Part shown: piece by piece, positions 53,169 to 62,245 of the stretch | How the letters are laid out: the number at the start of each line of letters is the position of its first letter | How positions within the stretch are numbered: the stretch's first letter is position 1 | NCBI GenBank assembly: GCA_000161975.1 | Contig: GG688422.1 | Span: 431,824-495,823, forward strand | Length of the DNA: 64,000 nucleotides | Reading direction: 5' to 3' | From: Eubacterium saphenum ATCC 49989 | GTDB lineage: Bacteria; Bacillota; Clostridia; Peptostreptococcales; Anaerovoracaceae | Notes under the pieces: generated by a model | Seen by the model: the letters and a program-made list of their open reading frames with translations, nothing else | Databases searched by the model: none | Told to the model about the DNA's origin: nothing | Program-made: the position numbers and the translations under genes

Positions 53169-53685
53169 CTTTTCCTCCTTTTCAAAACAACCGTAAAAGA
53201 AATGATTAATGTGCGATGTTTCCATAAACAGGAAAACAACTACAGTGACATTTTATAATAACCCCATATTGATTTGCGAATTTCACAGCACTGCCTCGAT
53301 CTGAAACTTGAAACCGCTGTAACTGCAAGCTATATAGCGTTATGTTGCGATACAATTCCCATCAGTTTTACTTCTTTCATACACCTGTTTTAGCAGGAAT
53401 ACTTATAATACAAACGCGGCTCCGATCCAAAAGCTCACAAGGTAAAACCTCTAAAGACGTTAATTTACACATCCTTAACTACTTGTCACGATAAAAGAAC
53501 AACAAAAAATAACCAAGACACTACATGCATCTTGGTTATTATAAAAACATAAATTTACTCTTCTATTAAAATTGATTTTAGCTTTTGAAACAACTATCCT
53601 GTTGCATTCCTCTATAAATGTTGCAATTTCAACCACTTTAAAAATGCAGACGCAATGAAGAAGCGAACCGATTTTGATATCACTT
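53169..53685. other. Gene-free stretch between rnfB and nhaC
   Basis: These 517 bases hold the rnf terminator (53508-53540) and the nhaC leader. I see no credible gene or known riboswitch. A minus-strand 78-codon frame at 53475-53711 runs across the terminator and lacks a ribosome binding site. Confidence 0.5.
53508..53540 (-). terminator. Terminator of the rnf operon
   Basis: On the minus strand AATAACCAAGA pairs with TCTTGGTTATT across an 11-base loop and is followed by TTTT. It lies about 145 bases after the rnfB stop. Confidence 0.85.
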
Positions 53686-54522
53686 TTATGCGCTCTGTGC
53701 GTTTGCAGCAACCGGCTTCTTAGGCACAGGCTTTTTCCTTCTGTTTACCAACGCCTTTGTAGGGCAGGCTTTTACACATGCACCGCAATTAACACATTTT
53801 TCATAGTCAACCTTAGCAAGAAAATCGTTTACGTGAATTGCATCAAATTTACAAGCCGCAACACATTTTTTACAACCTATGCACGCAACCTTACATGCCT
53901 TCATTGCATCCGGTGCCTTGTGCGTAGATGAACAACCAACAAACACGAGCTTCTTCTTAGGCGCATCAGATATGAGATGCTTTGGGCATGCCTTTGCGCA
54001 CTGACCACAGGCAACACATTTATCCTCATCTATAACAGCCACGCCGTCTTTAATATGTATTGCATCGAATTCACACGCCTTTACGCAGTCTGCAAGCCCC
54101 AGACAGCCAAATTCACACACCTTATTACCGCCGTAAAGCTGGTTGGCGGCCTTACATGATTTTATCTCCGCATCGTATTCAGAAAAGATCTTTGCGTGGG
54201 TATGACTTCCCTTACAGGTAACTCTGAATATCTTAGGCTCGGTACTTCCCGCTTCAACACCCATGATTGCCGCCAGCTTTTCAGCTACAGCGCTACCACC
54301 TACAGGACAAAGCGTACACTCCTTACCCTCTGCGACCGCTTCTGCATAGGCATCACATCCTGCAAATCCGCAAGCTCCGCAGTTCGCTCCCGGGAGTGCA
54401 TCTCTGAGCTCCCCTACCTTCTCGTTCACAGGTACTGCCATGAACTTTGCAGCAACCGTCAAAATGACACCTGCCACAAGCCCTATCAACGCTACTATCA
54501 TAGCCGGATATAAATATGACAT
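53686..54522 (-). CDS. rnfB: Rnf complex subunit B (Fe-S ferredoxin-like)
   Basis: The 278-residue subunit has an N-terminal membrane helix, the RnfB [4Fe-4S] domain (CGACGFAGCDAYAEA) and a chain of ferredoxin motifs (CVACGQCAKACP, CIGCKKCVAAC, CVNCGACVKACP). It takes electrons from reduced ferredoxin and passes them to the membrane complex. The C-terminus ends in a Lys/Pro-rich tail (RRKKPVPKKPVAA). AAGGAGG precedes the ATG at 54522. Last gene of the operon. Confidence 0.95.
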   Translation of the reverse strand: MSYLYPAMIVALIGLVAGVILTVAAKFMAVPVNEKVGELRDALPGANCGACGFAGCDAYAEAVAEGKECTLCPVGGSAVAEKLAAIMGVEAGSTEPKIFRVTCKGSHTHAKIFSEYDAEIKSCKAANQLYGGNKVCEFGCLGLADCVKACEFDAIHIKDGVAVIDEDKCVACGQCAKACPKHLISDAPKKKLVFVGCSSTHKAPDAMKACKVACIGCKKCVAACKFDAIHVNDFLAKVDYEKCVNCGACVKACPTKALVNRRKKPVPKKPVAANAQSA

Positions 54523-54564
54523 CTATGAAAACCTCCTTATATTTCCTTATTAAACCTTATTTTC

Positions 54565-55158
54565 TTATTTAAACAGTCCTTCTATAACACCACCAAATCC
54601 CATAAAGGATAGTGACAAAATAGAAGCTGTAACCAAAACTATAGGCACTCCTTGAAATGCTTGAGGTATTCCTTCGCATTTTGCAAGCTTCTCCCTAAGG
54701 CCTGCAAACAATATCATAGCAAGTAAAAAACCTACTCCTGCGCCCACAGACGCCACGAGCGACTGAGCATACGTATAACCTTCATCAATATTGAGTATCG
54801 TAACACCGAGTACGGCGCAGTTCGTTGTAATAAGCGGCAAAAATACGCCTAGTGATTTATATAACGGTGGAACGAATTTTTTAAGTATCATCTCCACCAG
54901 CTGAACAAGTGATGCAATAACCAATATGAATACCAATGTTTGCAGGTAACCCATATTGTTCGGCACTAAAATTTTATACTGAAACGGCCAAGTAACCGCC
55001 GTTGCAAGTACCATTACAAACGTTACCGCCGCGCCCATTCCGGCTGCCGCATCGAGTTTTTTCGATACACCGAGGAAGGGACAGATCCCCAGGAACTGTG
55101 TGAGCACAAAGTTATTTGTAAGCACCATGCTCATTAGTATTACTACAAATATTACCAT
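54565..55158 (-). CDS. rnfA: Rnf complex subunit A
   Basis: This six-helix membrane protein of about 197 residues has the NqrE/RnfA signatures, including NNFVLTQFLGICPFLGVS and NCAVLGVTILN; with RnfE it forms the membrane half holding a [2Fe-2S] cluster. The ATG at 55158 follows AAGGAGGGTGAG, which also contains the rnfE stop; a GTG three codons upstream would overlap the ribosome binding site. Fourth of the membrane genes in the standard C-D-G-E-A-B order. Confidence 0.93.
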   Translation of the reverse strand: MVIFVVILMSMVLTNNFVLTQFLGICPFLGVSKKLDAAAGMGAAVTFVMVLATAVTWPFQYKILVPNNMGYLQTLVFILVIASLVQLVEMILKKFVPPLYKSLGVFLPLITTNCAVLGVTILNIDEGYTYAQSLVASVGAGVGFLLAMILFAGLREKLAKCEGIPQAFQGVPIVLVTASILSLSFMGFGGVIEGLFK

Positions 55159-55159
55159 C

Positions 55160-55978
55160 CTACTCACCCTCCTTTTCAGAAGACTCCGCTGCGCTTGCAG
55201 CTTTCTTTTCCTCTTCCTCTTTTTTCTTCTTAGCTTCAGCGAGCTTCTTTTGCTTTTCTTTCTCCATGGCTTCCAGCGCCTTCGCTTCTTCTTCCGCCTT
55301 TATATCTTCAGGATCCTTTGGAAGAGCAGCGAGTCCGCAACCTCCGGCAAGGGAACATCCTTGACATCCTATCTCCTTTTTCTTTATGGCTTTTCCGTTA
55401 CTCCTCCAGTTTATCAGAGCTATGAGTATAGCAAATACGAAGAACCCGCCCGGAGCCATCATAAATAGCGACATAGGTGTGAGAAAACTCTTTGTAAGCG
55501 CAAAACCGAATGCCGTACCGTTTCCTACTATTTCTCTTATGAGTCCCATGCAACCTAGAGCAAGCGTGAAACCTACGCCCATTCCAAGTCCGTCAAGTAT
55601 TGAATCTAACAACGAATTCTTGCTTGCAAACATCTCAGCCCTTCCAAGAATTATACAGTTTACAACTATGAGAGGAATGAACAGTCCGAGCGCCTTGTCA
55701 AGCGTCGGTACATATCCTTTGAGTAAGAGTTGCACTATCGTCACAAATCCCGCTATTACTACAATGTAACACGGTATTCTTACCTTATCCGGAATCACCT
55801 TTTTGAGTGCAGATATTGCTATGTTTGAGCAAGTGAGTACTACCAGTGTGGATACTCCCATACCTACACCGTTTATGGCTGAAGTCGTAGTCGCAAGTGT
55901 AGGGCAGGTTCCAAGAAGCAGTACCAATACCGGATTTTCCTTTATGATGCCCTTTGTAAATATTTGAAGTTTACTCAT
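55160..55978 (-). CDS. rnfE: Rnf complex subunit E with an unusual C-terminal extension
   Basis: The first about 195 residues are a normal six-helix RnfE/NqrD (KENPVLVLLLGTCPTLATT, IPLIVVNCIILGRAE). The protein then continues for about 75 residues that are not part of the family: a cysteine motif CQGCSLAGGCG and a Lys/Glu/Ala-rich helix likely to form a coiled coil. The stop of rnfG overlaps its start by one base (TAATG). Confidence 0.93.
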   Translation of the reverse strand: MSKLQIFTKGIIKENPVLVLLLGTCPTLATTTSAINGVGMGVSTLVVLTCSNIAISALKKVIPDKVRIPCYIVVIAGFVTIVQLLLKGYVPTLDKALGLFIPLIVVNCIILGRAEMFASKNSLLDSILDGLGMGVGFTLALGCMGLIREIVGNGTAFGFALTKSFLTPMSLFMMAPGGFFVFAILIALINWRSNGKAIKKKEIGCQGCSLAGGCGLAALPKDPEDIKAEEEAKALEAMEKEKQKKLAEAKKKKEEEEKKAASAAESSEKEGE

Positions 55979-56529
55979 TACTTGACACCCCCTAACTCTT
56001 TAAATGCGCCTAGTGCCTTTTTCACAGCACCGTATACTGCACCAGATGAAATGGTAGCTCCCACCACAGCATCTATCTCGGGGTCCTTTTTTACATCAGG
56101 CCCTTTGAGTGCACTCTTTCCTTTAAACTGGTTGATAAAGGAAGGTTCCTGAGCTTTAGTACCGAGACCCGGCGTATCATTATGATTTGTTACCACAACG
56201 CCCCGTACCTTGCCGTCCTTGTCTATGCCGGTCATTACCGTTATGAGACCTCCGAAACTTTTGTTTACGGTAGTTACCACAACACCGGATTTATTCTTTG
56301 CTACGTGGTAGGCATTTACATCCGTAGGAAGCTTTTTCTTTACTTCATCGAACGAATCCCCCTTAGGAAGCACTGCGCTCCTCGCATCGTCAGCCGCCTT
56401 TTTTGAATTCTTATCTATTATGGGCTTTGTAACACCGTATGTACCTGCCAAGGCAAGGCAAACTAAAAACGTTATCAATACAAGCGCAACCGCAGGTGCA
56501 AACTTATCCTTAAAAGCATTACTTTCCAT
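55978..56529 (-). CDS. rnfG: Rnf complex subunit G (covalent FMN)
   Basis: The protein of about 183 residues has one N-terminal membrane helix and an FMN-binding domain with the flavinylation motif DAVVGATISSGAV, where the Thr carries FMN. The ATG at 56529 follows GGGAGGTG and overlaps the end of rnfD by 11 bases, suggesting coupled translation. Confidence 0.93.
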   Translation of the reverse strand: MESNAFKDKFAPAVALVLITFLVCLALAGTYGVTKPIIDKNSKKAADDARSAVLPKGDSFDEVKKKLPTDVNAYHVAKNKSGVVVTTVNKSFGGLITVMTGIDKDGKVRGVVVTNHNDTPGLGTKAQEPSFINQFKGKSALKGPDVKKDPEIDAVVGATISSGAVYGAVKKALGAFKELGGVK

Positions 56530-57496
56530 TTTTAGCACCTCCCTTTCTCGTAAGCAGCCTCACTGCTAATTTATCTACATGAGGTGTGAGTATGTTCATA
56601 AGAAGTATACCGAACGATACTCCCTCAGGCATCTGTCCATAGAGTCTTATAACCATAGCGATAAGTGCGGCGCCCACTCCGAAAATTATCTTACCGCTGA
56701 CTATTGTAGGAGAAGTAACATAGTCCGTAGCCATGAATATAGCACCCAGCATTACTCCGCCTGCACACAGATGAAATATCGGATCTTGCCCCAGCAAAAG
56801 AGAAATCGCTACAACGGTCACCATGTATGCAACCGGTATGTGCCAAGTTATGATTCTCTTCCATAGCAGGAATGCTCCGCCTGCAAGAAGGGCAAGCGCA
56901 CTCACTTCACCAAGACTTCCGCCTACGTTTCCTAAAAACAACTGCATATTGGAAGGCATGTAGTCGCCTCCTTCTGCAAGCACTCCAAGCGGTGTCGCCG
57001 CTGTAGTGGTATCCGTAAAGCCCTGCATGAAGCTGAAGCCTTTAGAACCTCTCGGTACCGGCCATGAAGTCATCTGAGTCGCAAATGATGTCATAAGAAC
57101 TATCCTTGCGGTTATTGCAGGATTTACAAGGTTTTGCCCGATGCCACCATATAATTGCTTTACTATTATAATAGCAACAAAACATCCGACGATAGCCATA
57201 GGTATCGGAAGGCTTGACGGTACGTTATATGCAATCAGCATACCCGTAAGAGCTGCGCTGCAATCCCATGCTGTTTGCTCTTTTTTCATGAGTTTATTAT
57301 AGATGTATTCAAATAGTGTGGAAGCGATCATGCACGTTAGTATGAGCACAAGTGCCTTAAGCCCGAACACATATACTCCGACCAATCCCGCAGGCACCAA
57401 TGAAAGGATTACCATCTTCATTATCTTTGAAGTATCGGTATCCGTCACTATGTGCGGAGCCGTCGACATCATCAGGCTTTTTTCATTAATTTCCAT
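56519..57496 (-). CDS. rnfD: Rnf complex subunit D (membrane, covalent FMN)
   Basis: The 325-residue protein has about nine hydrophobic helices and the NqrB/RnfD FMN attachment site TDTTTAATPLG. RnfD and RnfG carry electrons across the membrane. The ATG overlaps the rnfC stop (TAATG). Confidence 0.93.
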   Translation of the reverse strand: MEINEKSLMMSTAPHIVTDTDTSKIMKMVILSLVPAGLVGVYVFGLKALVLILTCMIASTLFEYIYNKLMKKEQTAWDCSAALTGMLIAYNVPSSLPIPMAIVGCFVAIIIVKQLYGGIGQNLVNPAITARIVLMTSFATQMTSWPVPRGSKGFSFMQGFTDTTTAATPLGVLAEGGDYMPSNMQLFLGNVGGSLGEVSALALLAGGAFLLWKRIITWHIPVAYMVTVVAISLLLGQDPIFHLCAGGVMLGAIFMATDYVTSPTIVSGKIIFGVGAALIAMVIRLYGQMPEGVSFGILLMNILTPHVDKLAVRLLTRKGGAKNGK

Positions 57497-58809
57497 TATT
57501 TACTCGCCTCCTTTACTAATATTTTGCACAGCTTATTAGTAAAGCCAAGCGGTTTTCTCGCCGGACAAACATACGAGCAGCTGCCGCATTCCATACATTG
57601 ATTTATCATGAGTTTGTTTAATGTATCTACATCTTGAGATTTATACGCCTTATAATATGCTGCAGGAAGAAGGTCAAAAGGACAAGCCTGATGACATTTA
57701 CCGCAACTTATACACGGCGTCTCAGGCATTGTGAACTTATCTTCATCCGCAAACGCTAAAATAGCATTGTTATTCTTTATTATAGGTAACTCGTCAGAAA
57801 AAATGGCACGTCCCATCATCGGTCCGCCCATCAATATCTTCTTAGGATGCTTCTTATAACCGCCACAAGCCGCTATGAGGTCCTTTATAGGTGTGCCTAT
57901 AGCTACTATCACATTTTGCGGGGTGTTGACAGCATCGCCGTCCACAGTAAGTCTCTTATTTATGAGTGGAATGCCGTTTCTCATATACTGCCCTATGAAG
58001 GCGATAGTAGCAACATTTGTAATTATTAGACCAATATCTGCAGGTAGCACGCCCGCATCCAGCTTTCTTCCGGTAGCCTCATACGCTAGCACCCTTTCAG
58101 CGCCTTGAGGGTACCTCGACTGAAGTACTTTGATACTCACGCCGTCAAGCTTCCTCTTTGAAATCTCGCTGTTTAAAACTTCTATTGCATTCGGCTTATT
58201 TGACTCGATGCCTATTATAGCCCTTTTTATGCCCATATAGCGCATGGTGATTTCAATTCCGTCTAAAATATCAACAGGATCCTCGAGCATGAGCCTGTGG
58301 TCTGCTGTAATGAACGGTTCGCACTCAGCTGCATTTATTATGAGGGTATCCACCTCATCTATATTTTTAGGATTGAATTTTATATGAGTCGGAAATGCTG
58401 CGCCTCCAAGACCTACAGCTCCGCTCGCTCTTACTGCCGCTATGAAAGATTCAAAATCCTTCACTTCAGGCTTTTTAACTTCTTCACTTATTTCCTGCAA
58501 TCCATCAGTTTTTATCTCTACCGCTTCATCCATCATTCCCATAGCGTTTCTAACAGTGGAAATCTTAACGACTTCTCCTGATACGCTACTATGAATCGGA
58601 GCGCTGACAAAGGCATCGGTATCGGCAATCTTTTGTCCTACCTTTACCTTATCGCCCTTCTTAACTAATGGTTTTGCGGGAGCACCAATATGTTGACCCA
58701 TCTGAATAGTAACTACATCCACAACCGGTACCTTCACAGAAGCGATGCTTGCCGTATTCTTATGATGTGGAACGGCAACACTGTTCAGATGCTTTGCAAA
58801 AATGCTCAT
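57496..58809 (-). CDS. rnfC: Rnf complex subunit C (NADH/FMN and Fe-S)
   Basis: The protein of about 437 residues has the RnfC layout: an N-terminal biotinyl-like domain (QMGQHIGAPAKPLVKKGDKV), the NADH/FMN domain (GAVGLGGAAFPTHIKF, NAAECEPFI, ESNKPNAI) and two [4Fe-4S] motifs (CISCGKCHQACP, CMECGSCSYVCP). It is where NAD+ is reduced. The ATG at 58809 follows AAGGAG. First gene of the operon, behind its own promoter. Confidence 0.95.
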   Translation of the reverse strand: MSIFAKHLNSVAVPHHKNTASIASVKVPVVDVVTIQMGQHIGAPAKPLVKKGDKVKVGQKIADTDAFVSAPIHSSVSGEVVKISTVRNAMGMMDEAVEIKTDGLQEISEEVKKPEVKDFESFIAAVRASGAVGLGGAAFPTHIKFNPKNIDEVDTLIINAAECEPFITADHRLMLEDPVDILDGIEITMRYMGIKRAIIGIESNKPNAIEVLNSEISKRKLDGVSIKVLQSRYPQGAERVLAYEATGRKLDAGVLPADIGLIITNVATIAFIGQYMRNGIPLINKRLTVDGDAVNTPQNVIVAIGTPIKDLIAACGGYKKHPKKILMGGPMMGRAIFSDELPIIKNNNAILAFADEDKFTMPETPCISCGKCHQACPFDLLPAAYYKAYKSQDVDTLNKLMINQCMECGSCSYVCPARKPLGFTNKLCKILVKEASK

Positions 58810-58847
58810 TCGCATCTCCTTCCAGACCTTAATAACACACACGCATT

Positions 58848-58876
58848 ATTTTAAACCGATTGTTTTTTTAGGTCAA
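58848..58876 (-). promoter_or_regulatory. Promoter of the rnf operon
   Basis: On the minus strand TTGACC and TAAAAT are separated by exactly 17 bases, about 40 bases before the rnfC start. It separates rnf from the nrd genes transcribed in the same direction upstream. Confidence 0.75.
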
Positions 58877-58938
58877 CAGCAAAAAGCGTTATTTAAATCA
58901 TTTTCCGAAAATTTTATCACCCTTACTAAAGCTATATC

Positions 58939-59472
58939 TTAAAACTCCGCCTCTACTACCTGACATGCCTCTAATGTCTTCTTCACATCTATTATACGCT
59001 GGTTGCTGCTTCCTCGAAACTTTAGCGAGAGATCTCTAAGCTCCTCTTTGTACTTCCCATCCACGATATAATCCGCCGTTTTTATGAGCCTCATTATACT
59101 TTCATTATACTTTGCCATTTTTATGAGTTCTTCGTATTCATAGCCTGTAAATATCAATATATCTATGCCTGCAGCCTTGAGCTTCTCGCCAAGCTTTGCA
59201 AACGGTACCGCCTGGCAGAAGGGCTCTCCTCCGGAAAACGTAACGCCTTTGCCCAACCTCGGCTTCATTATACTTTTAAAAAGTTCATCCACCCCTATGA
59301 GCTTATTCTCCTCAAAGGCATGCGTATCAGGATTATGACAGGCCTTACAACCATGAGGACAACCTTGACAAAATATCACAAACCTGAAGCCCGGGCCGTC
59401 CACTATGGATTCCCTCACTATTCCTGCTACATTTACAGCATCATCATTGTCATAAGATATATTACGCTCCAT
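58939..59472 (-). CDS. nrdG: NrdG, radical SAM activase of anaerobic ribonucleotide reductase
   Basis: The 177-residue radical-SAM protein has the cluster motif CPHGCKACHNPDTH and VTFSGGEPFCQ. It would make the glycyl radical on the reductase. It starts 33 bases after the nrdD stop, so the two form an operon. Its length is normal. Confidence 0.93.
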   Translation of the reverse strand: MERNISYDNDDAVNVAGIVRESIVDGPGFRFVIFCQGCPHGCKACHNPDTHAFEENKLIGVDELFKSIMKPRLGKGVTFSGGEPFCQAVPFAKLGEKLKAAGIDILIFTGYEYEELIKMAKYNESIMRLIKTADYIVDGKYKEELRDLSLKFRGSSNQRIIDVKKTLEACQVVEAEF

Positions 59473-59505
59473 CTTATCGCCTAAATTTAACGCAAATTTT
59501 CATGA

Positions 59506-61758
59506 TTAATCTACTTTTATTCTATTTATTCGTTCGCTACCAGATTCCTTTTCGTTTGCATTTCGCTTGCAATGCGGGCATTCGTTCTCTATTATTCCTG
59601 TAAATCCGCACACAGGATCCCTGTCCACAGGATGGTTGATAGAACCGTACCCGACACCTGCTTCCTTCATTGCTCTTACCACTTCTTCAAATGCATCCAA
59701 ATTTTTGAGCGGATCACCATCGAGCTCCACATAGGTTATATGTCCTGCGTTTGTCAAGGCATGATACGGACCTTCAAGTTTTATCTTATCGAAGGCGCTT
59801 ATCTCGTGATAAACGGGAACGTGGAAAGAATTTGTATAGTATTCTCTATCCGTAATACCTTCGATGTTACCAAAAAGCTCCCTGTCCAGCCTTACAAACC
59901 TTCCTGAAAGCCCTTCCGCAGGTGTTGCAAGCAATGAAAAATTAAGTCCATATTCCCTGGAAAAATCATCCATTCGCTTTCTCATATACCCTACGATCTC
60001 AAGCCCAAGTTTCTGAGCGTCTTCACTTTCTCCGTGGTGCTTACCGGTAAGAGCTTTAAGCGTTTCTGCAAGCCCTATGAATCCTACTGACAATGTGCCG
60101 TGTTTCAGCACTTCTCTTACTTCTTCATCCACTCCCAGTCTGTTAGAATCTATCCAAATGCCCTGTCCCATGAGGAACGGATAGTTTTTAACTCTCTTCT
60201 GAGATTGAATCTCAAGCCTTTCGAGGAGTTGGTCACGACAGAGCCTTATCTCTCTTTCAAGGTCTCTAAAGAACACATCAGTCTGCTTATTCACTCTAAG
60301 CGCAATTCTCGGTAGGTTGATCGATGTAAAGCTAAGATTCCCCCTGCCTCCTACTATTTCTCTGCTAGGATCGTAAACGTTACCCATTACCCTGGTTCTG
60401 CAACCCATATATGCAACTTCAGTATCAGGATCGCCTTCTTTATAATATTGGTAGTTAAACGGTGCATCGATAAATGAAAAATTAGGGAACAATCTCTTAG
60501 CCGAAACCCTGCATGCCAATTTAAACAGGTCGTAATTCGGATCACCTTCGTTGTAGTTTACACCTTCCTTCATCTTGAAAATTTGAATCGGGAATATAGG
60601 GGTTTCTCCGTTTCCAAGCCCACTTTCCGTTGCAAGCAACACGTTTTCCATTACAAGCCTGCCTTCTACGGATGTATCTGTACCGTAGTTTATTGAAGAA
60701 AACGGAATCTGCGCACCGGCTCTTGAATGCATTGTATTTAAATTATGTATAAAGGCTTCCATAGCTTGATACGTTGCTCTTTTAACTTCCTTTGTAGCAT
60801 ACTTGAATGCCAAATCTTGGATTTTTTCTATGTCTGCTTCAGGAATAAACTTTGATAATTCAGCCTTTTCCGCCTTCATATACTCGTTATCGTTTGCCAT
60901 GCACGGCACCAGCCCCTGTTCTTCTTCTATTTTCTTTGCATATTCCTTTACCTTATCTACAGTATTTTCTTTATCATACTTTATATCTATTATCTTACCG
61001 ATGTTCGTGTAATACAGCCTCTTAAACGTTTTTCTTACGCCGTCCGCCATACCGTAATCAAAGTAAGGGATGCTCTGCCCTCCATGCTGATCGTTTTGAT
61101 TTGACTGTATGGCTATACATGCCAGTGCAGCATAGCTCTGAATGTCATTAGGTTCTCTTAAAAATCCATGTCCTGTAGAAAATCCGTTTTTAAACAGCTT
61201 ACGTATGTCTATCTGACAGCAGGTGGTTGTAAGAGTAAGAAAATCCAGATCGTGAATATGAATATCTCCGTCTTTATGTGCCTGCGCATGCTCATCGTTT
61301 AAAACGAACATTTCATAAAACTGTTTTGCACCTTCCGAACCGTACTTTAGCATGGTACCCATGGCGGTATCGCCATCTATATTTGCATTTTCACGCTTTA
61401 TATCGTTATCCTTAGCAGATTTAAATGTAAGATCCTGGTATGTCTTCATAAGGCGCATATTCATGTCTCTATTCTTTGTTCGCTCTGCCCTATACAAGAT
61501 GTATTCCTTAGCGGTTCTTGCATGTCCGTTATCTATAAGCACGGCTTCCACTACATCTTGAATACTCTCAACCGGAGGAGGCGTACTGCCAAACTGAGCA
61601 ATAAGCCTGTCATGGACTTCACTTGCCAACTTATCCGACATCTCTTTATTATTTCCGCCAAGCACCTTGGCCGCATTCAAAATAGCTTCCGAAATCTTCG
61701 AAATATCAAAATCTACTATCCTGCCATCTCTTTTCCTTATCTTGCTTATACCGCTCAT
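59506..61758 (-). CDS. nrdD: NrdD, class III ribonucleotide reductase lacking its glycyl-radical tail
   Basis: The protein of about 750 residues has an N-terminal ATP-cone (ISKIRKRDGRIVDFDISKI), the class III barrel signatures (QSNQNDQHGGQSIPYFDYG; YMGCRTRVMGN with the catalytic thiyl Cys; SFTSINLPRIAL; KHGTLSVGFIGLAE) and the C-terminal zinc region (INHPVDRDPVCGFTGI, NECPHCKRN). The family then continues with ERIRRITGYLVG..., where the Gly is the radical site. Here the protein stops at SERINRIKVD, just before that Gly. NrdG starts 33 bases further on and no other frame holds the tail. The missing part matches the separate protein at 43886-44179. The ATG at 61758 follows GAGGGGAAAG. Confidence 0.92.
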   Translation of the reverse strand: MSGISKIRKRDGRIVDFDISKISEAILNAAKVLGGNNKEMSDKLASEVHDRLIAQFGSTPPPVESIQDVVEAVLIDNGHARTAKEYILYRAERTKNRDMNMRLMKTYQDLTFKSAKDNDIKRENANIDGDTAMGTMLKYGSEGAKQFYEMFVLNDEHAQAHKDGDIHIHDLDFLTLTTTCCQIDIRKLFKNGFSTGHGFLREPNDIQSYAALACIAIQSNQNDQHGGQSIPYFDYGMADGVRKTFKRLYYTNIGKIIDIKYDKENTVDKVKEYAKKIEEEQGLVPCMANDNEYMKAEKAELSKFIPEADIEKIQDLAFKYATKEVKRATYQAMEAFIHNLNTMHSRAGAQIPFSSINYGTDTSVEGRLVMENVLLATESGLGNGETPIFPIQIFKMKEGVNYNEGDPNYDLFKLACRVSAKRLFPNFSFIDAPFNYQYYKEGDPDTEVAYMGCRTRVMGNVYDPSREIVGGRGNLSFTSINLPRIALRVNKQTDVFFRDLEREIRLCRDQLLERLEIQSQKRVKNYPFLMGQGIWIDSNRLGVDEEVREVLKHGTLSVGFIGLAETLKALTGKHHGESEDAQKLGLEIVGYMRKRMDDFSREYGLNFSLLATPAEGLSGRFVRLDRELFGNIEGITDREYYTNSFHVPVYHEISAFDKIKLEGPYHALTNAGHITYVELDGDPLKNLDAFEEVVRAMKEAGVGYGSINHPVDRDPVCGFTGIIENECPHCKRNANEKESGSERINRIKVD

Positions 61759-61916
61759 CTTTCCCCTCACAAATCTTACTTTTTACATGCACAATCCACT
61801 CCGGATCAGCCACTCTACGTAGCTGAATTTTATCATCGCTTGTTTTACAACGTATACATCCATCACCGGCACATATAATCTGTTATCTTGCTCTCACGCC
61901 CGTATTAGCGTTCATC

Positions 61917-62002
61917 GCTCTACAGTATGCACAATCTACTATAAATCACTCGCATACATGCTTTGCAGTACGTACAGTCTACTATAATTCGCTCGCTTCC
62001 AC
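61917..62002. repeat. Two adjacent 43-bp imperfect tandem repeats in the nrdD leader
   Basis: The unit starts GCTCTACAGTATGCACAATC in copy 1 (61917-61959) and GCTTTGCAGTACGTACAGTC in copy 2 (61960-62002); both continue TACTATAAxTC...CTCGC. By eye 33 of 43 positions agree. A weaker trace lies nearer the gene around 61790. Confidence 0.75.
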
Positions 62003-62021
62003 GCATAAGTAATATAAAACC

Positions 62022-62058
62022 TTACTACATTGTACGTATTTTCTACTACATATAGTAG
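62022..62058. promoter_or_regulatory. NrdR-box-like sites upstream of nrdD
   Basis: CTACTACATATAGTAG (62043-62058) agrees with the NrdR box at 11 of 16 positions and is nearly palindromic. A weaker partner, TTACTACATTGTACGT (62022-62037), lies 21 bases away, two helical turns. They sit about 270 bases upstream of the nrdD start. Judged by eye. Confidence 0.35.
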
Positions 62059-62173
62059 GCAGCGCAAACATACCTGCCTAAATAGTATAAAACTTCTTAA
62101 GCTGCCAGTCAATCAATTTAAGAAAAATAATAGCCTATACCCTGGTCAAAAATAAAAATGCTCAAATATAATC

Positions 62174-62198
62174 GAAAGCCCCCCGGAGGGGGGCTTTC
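62174..62198. terminator. Strong hairpin between the BspA-like gene and nrdD
   Basis: GAAAGCCCCCC, loop GGA, GGGGGGCTTTC form an 11-bp stem. It is placed to end transcription of the minus-strand BspA-like gene; the T-run is weak on both strands. Confidence 0.75.
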
Positions 62199-62245
62199 TC
62201 TTTAAATCATTTTGTAGCACTTATAGCTTTTTAATGTAGCTTTCT

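Noticed and set aside
53230..53470. A sodium- or lithium-type riboswitch upstream of nhaC
   Set aside because: I cannot recognise the conserved elements by eye, so no claim is made.
53475..53711. A 78-codon minus-strand frame after rnfB
   Set aside because: It crosses the rnf terminator, has no start signal and overlaps rnfB.
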